Assembly (NCBI GenBank): GCA_012976225.1 | Contig: JAAVVG010000040.1 | Span: 1-64,000, forward strand | Length of the DNA: 64,000 bases | Direction: 5' to 3' | Source of the DNA: Golubevia sp. BC0850 | Lineage: Eukaryota; Basidiomycota; Exobasidiomycetes; Golubeviales; Golubeviaceae | Shown: piece after piece, positions 58,116 through 64,000 of the stretch | Layout of the letters: each line of letters begins with the position of its first letter | How positions within the stretch are numbered: the first letter of the stretch is position 1 | Notes under the pieces: generated by a model | Database searches by the model: none | The model's input: only the letters and a program-made list of their open reading frames with translations | Told to the model about the DNA's origin: nothing | Program-made: the position numbers and the translations under genes

Positions 58116-59655
58116 TTAACAACCCAGTCCACCCTCAACCACAGCGGTCACTGCACCGGCAGCGATAGATGCTACTCCTGGCAATACTGCTCCAAATATC
58201 CCCATTAGGAAACCTAACCAGCCACAGTCCGATCTAGTCTCGATCACAGGGCAGATGATCTTCGTCCAAACCGTTTTCATGCCGTTATTGTCGTCTGAGG
58301 TCTCTCCCGAGTTCGTTCCCATGATTGTCATACTCTGGGGGACGAGGTACGCATCCAACACAGGTGGTTCTGTCACGTAGTTCTGCGATGGTAGAAGCAA
58401 AAGGAATGAGGAGAATTGGAGGATTGAGGGAGGACTGTGTCAGACAAAACTGTAAACTTCTGGGAGAGGAACCTCATCAAGAAGGCTCACCGCATTGATC
58501 CTTCCGCTAGTGGTGCCACCTGTGTCGTTTACAACAAAGTTAAGCAAACGAATCTTGGTCAGAAATCTCAAGTGGAAACGAGTCAGAAGATGTGTGTAGA
58601 TCCAAACTTTCTGCCTCTACGTCGCACATCTGCGTACTATCTTACTTACCTGGAGTTGTTTCCAGAGCATGCCACATGTAGATGGATGCATTTTTGACAT
58701 AGTCTGCCAGGCTGGTGTCGATCACGCCTTCAGAATTTGGGATGTTACTGGTGAATGTGGCTTCCATTCTGGGTCGGATGGAAACAAAAGAGTTCTGAAG
58801 GTTAGCAGCAGCAAAGTCGAAGAGCTTTTAATGTGTAAAAGGTGGTCAGAATGGATGAAAGACTCACTGCATCATACAATTGTGAACTTTGTTCTCGTAT
58901 GGCTTCAGGGAGGAAGCATTGTACTTGACGTCGAGATCTTCGGTATTTGATTTGTAGTAGGAACATTCGTACTCTAGCTTAGCTGCACATGCCCCGGAAG
59001 TTGATCCAATAGGACAAGAACGCTCCCAAATAATGTCCATGTATCTCGACGGCTTACAGAGACCAGTAGCAACCATTTCCTGACTAAGAGTGACACTATA
59101 GGTATGGTTTGAGTTACCGTCCACCCCTACTGAGTCCGTCGATTGAGTTTGAGCAGCATCTTGAAGGCTGGGAGTGGAAATGGTCTGGTTGTTTGCTCCA
59201 GAGGTAGGATCGTCTGTAGCCGTCAAATTTCCAGGGCTGTTATTGGTGTTGATGTCGGTAGTATTGTTGGTGTTGAGACTTGCACACATCAAGGTGGTTC
59301 CGTCGAATCCAAGGAAGACATCGTTGTTGGCAGAAGGGTTGTCACAGGGGACTTGGACTTGAACTTGACTTCCAGTTTCGTTCCCGTTTCCGTTCCCAGC
59401 GGCGTCAGAAGCAACTGCCTTGGAGTTCTTCTGCTTTGAGTGCCCAACCGACTTTGATGGTGATTTAATCTTGGGCTTTCCATTGATGACTTCGCACTGA
59501 GTGGGAGTAGCTCGGCAGAAGGCCAACCCTGCGTCTAGAGATCTTGACGACACGGGATTACGAATAGAAAGCTCGGTTCGCTCCCCTGGTGAACCCGATG
59601 CAATGTTGAGAAACAAAGCCAAAACTATTAGAGGAAATGAAATCTGAGGCTTCAT
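58116..59655 (-). CDS. secreted Asn/Thr-rich protein with hydrophobic C-terminal tail
   Basis: Exon 1 (59655-58868) has a signal peptide (MKPQISFPLIVLALFLNIAS), cysteines, a Lys-rich patch, and an Asn/Thr/Ser region with many N-glycosylation sites (NNTT, NLT, NQT, NHT). Later exons: one ending at 58650 (ATFTSNIPNSEGV...YVKNASIYMWHALETTP), 58520-58492, and 58382-58116 with EPPVLDAYLVPQSMTIMGTN and a final glycine/alanine-rich hydrophobic segment (GFLMGIFGAVLPGVASIAAG) that could be a membrane or GPI-type anchor. The join between exon 1 (GTGAGT donor at 58867) and exon 2 does not keep phase with either AG I can see, so the model is uncertain or the gene is damaged. Family unknown. Confidence 0.6.
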
Positions 59656-59827
59656 TTTGAAGAACTTGAGAGAGTGCTAGAGAAAGAGAGAGAGGAGTTG
59701 AGATTGACCGGTGGCAAAAGAAAGAAGGAATCGAAGCGGTGAAAGAGTATCGCACCATGCGAGAGATTGTGAAGAAAGCAGATGGAAAAGGATACAACGA
59801 GGAAAAAGCAAGGAAGCGGAAGTGAGG

Positions 59828-59833
59828 TTTATA
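59828..59833 (-). promoter_or_regulatory. TATA box of secreted gene 3
   Basis: TATAAA on the minus strand, about 173 bp upstream of the ATG at 59655. Confidence 0.5.
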
Positions 59834-60227
59834 CCTTGTTCGAGCTTCGAAGGCGTTCGTTTTACTGAGACTCTGAGTAGAATCCTTGCGCCGCCCAAGA
59901 AACGACGCCCACCTCCCACCCATACTTCAAAGACAAATGTCGACGCCCTCGAAGTACTGAGTATCTCAAAGAGTCTGATTAATAACGCCTAGCATCGAAA
60001 GAGAGTACAAAAGTAACGACCGGGTGGATGGAGGCGCAATGAGGAGGTGAAATCTTCCCACGCCCCCTGATTCTTACGCCTCAAAAAACAACACCTTTAC
60101 GCCAACTCGAACCTCTTTCCAGATCTCATCATCAGTTTGAACGGAAACATGCAAGTTGGGCGCTCCGTTGGCGTAACTCTCTACTGAGTATCTTCAAAGA
60201 CGATGGTGGCGGGGATCCAAAACAAGA

Positions 60228-60233
60228 TATAAG
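60228..60233 (+). promoter_or_regulatory. TATA box of secreted gene 4
   Basis: TATAAG about 160 bp upstream of the ATG at 60390, followed by a C/T-rich leader. Confidence 0.5.
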
Positions 60234-60389
60234 GGAGAAGACTTTTTCATCTCAAGTCCCTTCCTTTCAAGGTTTCATTCTTCCTTTTCATTTCTCCTTC
60301 TCACCTAGCTGGTCGAGCCTTCAACCTCTTCTTTTCAAACACTTTCAATCTTCTTTCTTGCGCCTTCTCCCAACTCAAACACTTTGAAG

Positions 60390-61026
60390 ATGGTTCAAGC
60401 CCCAAAGTCATTGATCCTGGCGGTCCTATTCGCCTCAGCCTCAGTTTGTGCGGATCGTGTCTCAGACGACCTCGAAAAGGCTGCTCAAGCGGGAATAAAC
60501 CCAAATGAAGCCGAGATCGCCGATGCTACACCAAATGTGAGTACGTGATGAGTTGCCTCGAAGCGCGATCTCTGCTTAGCTTCGGCTTTGTTTGACTTCT
60601 TCTCCTCTCAAAACAGGCTGACTGTCATCAAGATCATGGTGGGCGGTCAGGAGACTGCGACGATTTGAGATGGACGGATAACAAACCAGACCTTGTGCAC
60701 CGCAACCAACAAGGCCATCAGTACCTTTGCAACTTAAACTGCTGCGTCACAGCAGTCAATTCTTTCGGTGAGGATAAAAATATGACTCGTGCGGACCTGG
60801 CAAAGTAGGGCTACGATGTCAACTTCAAGTGCAACGGGCCAAATCGCCAATCTTGGAGATCCGCTATCGAGCACGATTGGGCTGGTGAGTTGAAAATGCA
60901 ACTCTCCCAAGTGCGAAATCTTGGATCCTACTGACTTCTCTCTTCTGTTCTTTCTAAGCTCCCTCTGGATCGCAATATACTATGTGCATGTCGGGACCGG
61001 ACACCATGAGCAAGTGTAAGAAGTAG
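60390..61026 (+). CDS. small secreted cysteine-rich protein, apparently interrupted
   Basis: Exon 1 (60390-60536) carries a signal peptide (MVQAPKSLILAVLFASASVC) and a charged pro-like segment. After an intron, the body has a dense cysteine pattern (ADCHQDHGGRSGDCDDLRW, YLCNLNCCVTA, NFKCNGPN), and a last exon from 60959 ends TMCMSGPDTMSKCKK. The pattern of paired cysteines and small size is typical of fungal effectors. The reading frame appears interrupted once, and no alternative splice that I can find avoids it, so the copy may be non-functional. No family recognised. Confidence 0.55.
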
Positions 61027-61361
61027 TTTGACTCCGACATGTAATTCGTACCTCGAGCATCAATTCCTCTGTTTTCCTGATTTTTAATCGCGAGTTTAAG
61101 ACTGACTGATTCATTGAAGCAAAAGAGGGAGGAGCGACATGGCCGCTCCTTCACGCAGTCTCGAAGAAATATTTTTTTGAAGTTCTAGTCTCTAGTCCAA
61201 GCGCCGTCATGGACTTTCCAAGCTCTGCTGTCTAGAACGCACTAAAGAACCGTATTAGATCAAAAGAGTGGCACTTGAGCGTAAAGTCTATAGAGTCCAA
61301 ACCTTAAAGCAAGAGGAAATGACAAAGAAAGCCGAGAAGATGGCATCGACGAACCTCTTGC
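61027..61361. other. no gene recognised
   Basis: 3' region of the secreted gene and gap before the transporter fragment; nothing supported. Confidence 0.4.
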
Positions 61362-61829
61362 TCAAAGAGAGTGTCTGGAACTAGGGTTCTTATCACCCAT
61401 AGAGATGACTTCCTTATCAGTGAGATGTTCTAGATCATATTTCTCCTTCTGCTCTGGACTGGGAGCGAGTAACACTAGAGTGCCAGGTTGTCGACCTGTA
61501 CTTCTATCTATCCCTCCCTTTGTTGATCCTGTAGTTTGCGAATCAGAGGATGCAAGCACAGATGATGGGTAAGATTGCCAGTACTAGACTGATGGAATAC
61601 CCTCCGATGTATCGAGGAGCCTCAGCTGAAGAGAAACGGACCGGCAAAAAGAGACCAAGGGAAGAGCCGTCAGATTTGAAGGCTACGAGAAGTGAATCGT
61701 TGAGAAACTCACTCTAAAGTTAGGTGTTTGAGGGAATGAGGCCATTACCATTGCCCATGGTAAGGAAAAACCCCGTCGCAGCTCCTATCTTGCTCTCGAT
61801 GTCCGGGGGAAGGAGGGGGGGAAGGCAGT
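61362..61829 (-). pseudogene. C-terminal fragment of an MFS permease (Dal5/allantoate-like)
   Basis: Minus-strand pieces read ESKIGAATGFFLTMGNGNG, then APRYIGGYSISLVLAILPII, then a charged tail (NYRINKGRDR; LTDKEVISMGDKNP). This is the order of the last helices of fungal anion:cation symporters (GN..G...SN...PRY...G). Stops and frame shifts occur between and within the pieces and the first ten helices are absent, so it is a truncated pseudogene. Confidence 0.65.
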
Positions 61830-62066
61830 AGAGGCAGAGAGAGAGGCAGAATAGGAAAGGACGTGGCCAGCCGTACGCCAGATTTCAAGAAGCTTCAAAG
61901 TTCTGTTCTCGAGACGAATGAGACTTTTGGAGACAGATACAAGACTTTTCAAGAAGCCTGACCTCTTCCAAAGGTTCTAAGTTGCCACCTCTACTCACCC
62001 TCACGACGCGAAAGCTGAGAATGAACGCGCTTGTCTCTCTACCAAACATCTATCTTTTTTTTCAAA
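61830..62066. promoter_or_regulatory. upstream region of the primase gene
   Basis: 237 bp between the transporter fragment and the primase ATG. It ends in a T-run and CAAAATGG start context. No distinct element recognised. Confidence 0.4.
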
Positions 62067-63982
62067 ATGGCAGCCGTAGCTCAACCTCCTGCAGCAAGAC
62101 CTCTACCTCCAGATATGGATTTGGATTTGGAATATGATTTGGACACAGCAGAGTTAGATGCTATGATGGAGGTGGACGAAGAAGCGTGAGTACCTTTGGT
62201 GGTTAGAAGAGAAGAGCGACTCGCGTCAAGGGGATGGGGTTGAGGCTACTTGATGGGAGGTATCGATGAGATCAATCTACTTTGGATGATCAACGTGATA
62301 GATTGCTATCAAAATGAGAGGTGCAGCGCTAGAATCGAGAGCGATGCGATTGGCTAACTCTCTGTCCAACCCCTCTTCTCCCAAAAGGCTTGAGAAAGCT
62401 CTATCGACAGACAAGTTAGCCATCAGAGCGTACACAAGACATCTCCTTCCTTTCAAATACCTGTTCGCTTGGCTGAATCGAGGCGATCCCAATCTGCCAC
62501 CAACGAAGAACTTCACAAACAGAGAATTCGCTTTCACCCTTCAGAATGACGCTTACTTCAGATACAACAGTTTCAAAGATTGGGAGGATTTCAAGAAGGA
62601 GAGTTGTAGACTTGATCCTTTGAGATTCGAGATCGGTCCAGTTTATAGCGCTAAGGTGAGTCAAGTCAAGCAAGCAGCAGCGGGGAGAGGAGAGCAAGGG
62701 TGGTGGATCGGGATGAGCAGAGAGACCCAGAGGGGGTTGCAGAAGCAAGACTGGAGCTGTTTGTTGTAAATTTGAAGGTATATTCAATCTATCTGAGGTT
62801 CTTAAGGCGTGCTCAGCGCTTTTCGAGTCAGACTCTGACTTGTCTCGCCTACCTCTTCCCTACCTCCCCTCCAGCCCAAAGACAAGAAGACAGTCAACAA
62901 AACAGCCTTCAAACCCATCTCTCGTGAACTAGTCTTCGATATCGATATCACAGATTATGATGACATTCGAGTCTGCTGTCAAGACAAAGCGATCTGTAAA
63001 AGATGTTGGGGTCTAATCGCAGTAGCAGTCAAAGTGCTAGATTCAACTATGAGAGAAGATTTCGGATTCAAACATTTACTATGGGTTTATTCAGGTCGAA
63101 GAGGTATTCACTTATGGATTTCAGATAAGGAAGCTTTCGAATTAGCAGATGAATCCAGAAGAGCTTTAGTAGGATGGATAGAAGTGATTAAAGGTTCTGG
63201 CAAAACAACCAAAAAGGTAGATGGAGGATACATTCATCCAATTTTCGGAAGAACTTTACATCCAACTTTAAGAAGAGCTATTGGAGATGATCATAATTCT
63301 GGACCCTTGAAAGATGCTTTCGTTAGAACTATCTTGGAAGATCAAAATTGTTTCAGGGAAAGAAAACATTGGGAAATCTTGTTGGATTTATTACCTCAAG
63401 CATCTGGAGAGATTGAAATAGTTAACAGGTTAAGGAACAAATGGGAGAAAGATCCAACTAGGAAATCTTTAGATAAATGGGGTGATATCGTTGGAGAAGT
63501 TCAGAAATTAAAACCTGAAAGAGCTCAAAACGTTTGGAAACCCCATTTAGAAGATGTTATTCTTCAATACACTTATCCTAGAGTCGATTCAGAGGTCTCT
63601 AAAAAGATGAATCATTTACTTAAATCTCCTTTCGTAGTTCATCCTTCTACTGGAAACGTTTGTGTTCCTTTGGATGTGGAAATGATTCAGAATTTCGATC
63701 CTATGAAAGATTGTCCAACTGTTGGACAGCTTTTGAGAGAATTCAATAGGAATGGAAAAGATGAAAGTGGGGCTAAGAGTAAAGGCATGGAATGGGATAA
63801 GACCAGTTTGAAACCTTACGTGGAAATTCTCGACAGGTATTGTCAAGGAATCATTAGGCAGGAGAAGGCTTTCAAGAAAGGTGAGTCAATGAAGGTCCAG
63901 AAAAGACCATTGACGAATTTGCGCTGATTTTCTGTTTCTTTCTATCAAATCAGCTCAAGACGAGAAGTCTTACGAGTTCTGA
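62067..63982 (+). CDS. PRI1: DNA primase small (catalytic) subunit
   Basis: Makes the RNA primer in the polymerase alpha-primase complex. Exons 62067-62185, 62319-62655, 62875-63880 and 63954-63982 give 496 residues. Seen: FKYLFAWLNRGDPNLPPTKN, FTNREFAFTLQNDAYFRYNS, IGPVYSAK, ELVFDIDITDYDDIRVCC (the catalytic Asp pair within DIDITDYD), CKRCWGLIAVAVKVLD (zinc-binding cysteines), and FGFKHLLWVYSGRRGIHLWI (the SGRRGIH motif). Exon 1 adds an acidic N terminus of about 40 residues (DMDLDLEYDLDTAELDAMME), longer than usual. Exon 2 was placed after a GAG acceptor because it keeps phase; an alternative start is the ATG at 62314. Confidence 0.95.
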
Positions 63983-64000
63983 TCTTCTTGTACCCATCGA

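Noticed and set aside
60768-60808. A 41-nt intron in the small cysteine-rich secreted gene
   Set aside because: GT and AG are present, but removing it shifts the frame, so it does not explain the interrupted reading.

Overview
This 64 kb window looks like a nuclear chromosome segment of a basidiomycete fungus. Genes are intron-containing, with mostly 50-100 nt introns, GTGAGT-type donors and C/T-rich acceptors. Recognisable genes are single-copy fungal housekeeping genes. The transposase relic at the left end resembles the tnp2/Plavaka-type elements common in basidiomycetes, and lineage-specific F-box families are present. The GC content is moderate. I cannot place it below phylum; Pucciniomycotina is only a guess. 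All exon models below were built by hand from splice signals, reading phase and family motifs. A total coding length divisible by three was used as a check.

Layout. 0.5-2.8 kb: decayed tnp2-type DNA-transposon relic. 3.7 kb: an intron-containing tRNA. 5.0-5.8 kb: exons of an unknown gene that has an inverted partial copy at 21.2 kb. 6.3-11.4 kb: histidyl-tRNA synthetase and PRPP synthetase, divergent. 11.9-20.4 kb: accessory stretch with F-box/LRR-like genes and relics, interleaved with a ribosome-biogenesis-type small protein (DUF2423) and an ankyrin-like protein. 22.5 kb: a second intron-containing tRNA whose 3' half is tandemly duplicated. 23.5-45.9 kb: gene-dense core with ASF1, a MICOS subunit, a CHORD/CS co-chaperone, an aldo-keto reductase, a secreted GH92 alpha-mannosidase, Trm5, a small protein, a large F-box-like protein, SPT3 and an equilibrative nucleoside transporter. 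46.7-49.6 kb: a second copy of the F-box segment seen at 17-19 kb. 49.6-51.7 kb: a gene, probably damaged, built from tandem ubiquitin-like domains. 53.9-61.0 kb: four consecutive genes for predicted secreted proteins, each with a TATA box. 61.4-61.8 kb: an MFS transporter fragment. 62.1-64.0 kb: DNA primase small subunit, complete.

How it fits together. The core genes serve translation (HisRS, Trm5, tRNAs), nucleotide supply (PRPP synthetase, nucleoside transporter), chromatin and transcription (ASF1, SPT3) and replication (primase). Several pairs are divergent over short shared promoters (ASF1/MICOS, SPT3/nucleoside transporter, DUF2423/unknown). The accessory segments (11.9-21.5, 46.7-53.8 and 53.8-61.9 kb) behave differently: duplicated F-box and ubiquitin-like sequences with many relics, and an island of secreted, effector-like genes. 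The most novel-looking items are the tandem ubiquitin-like gene with scattered relics, the four-repeat cysteine-rich secreted protein with dibasic sites, and the two leucine-anticodon tRNAs with introns but unusually short variable regions.
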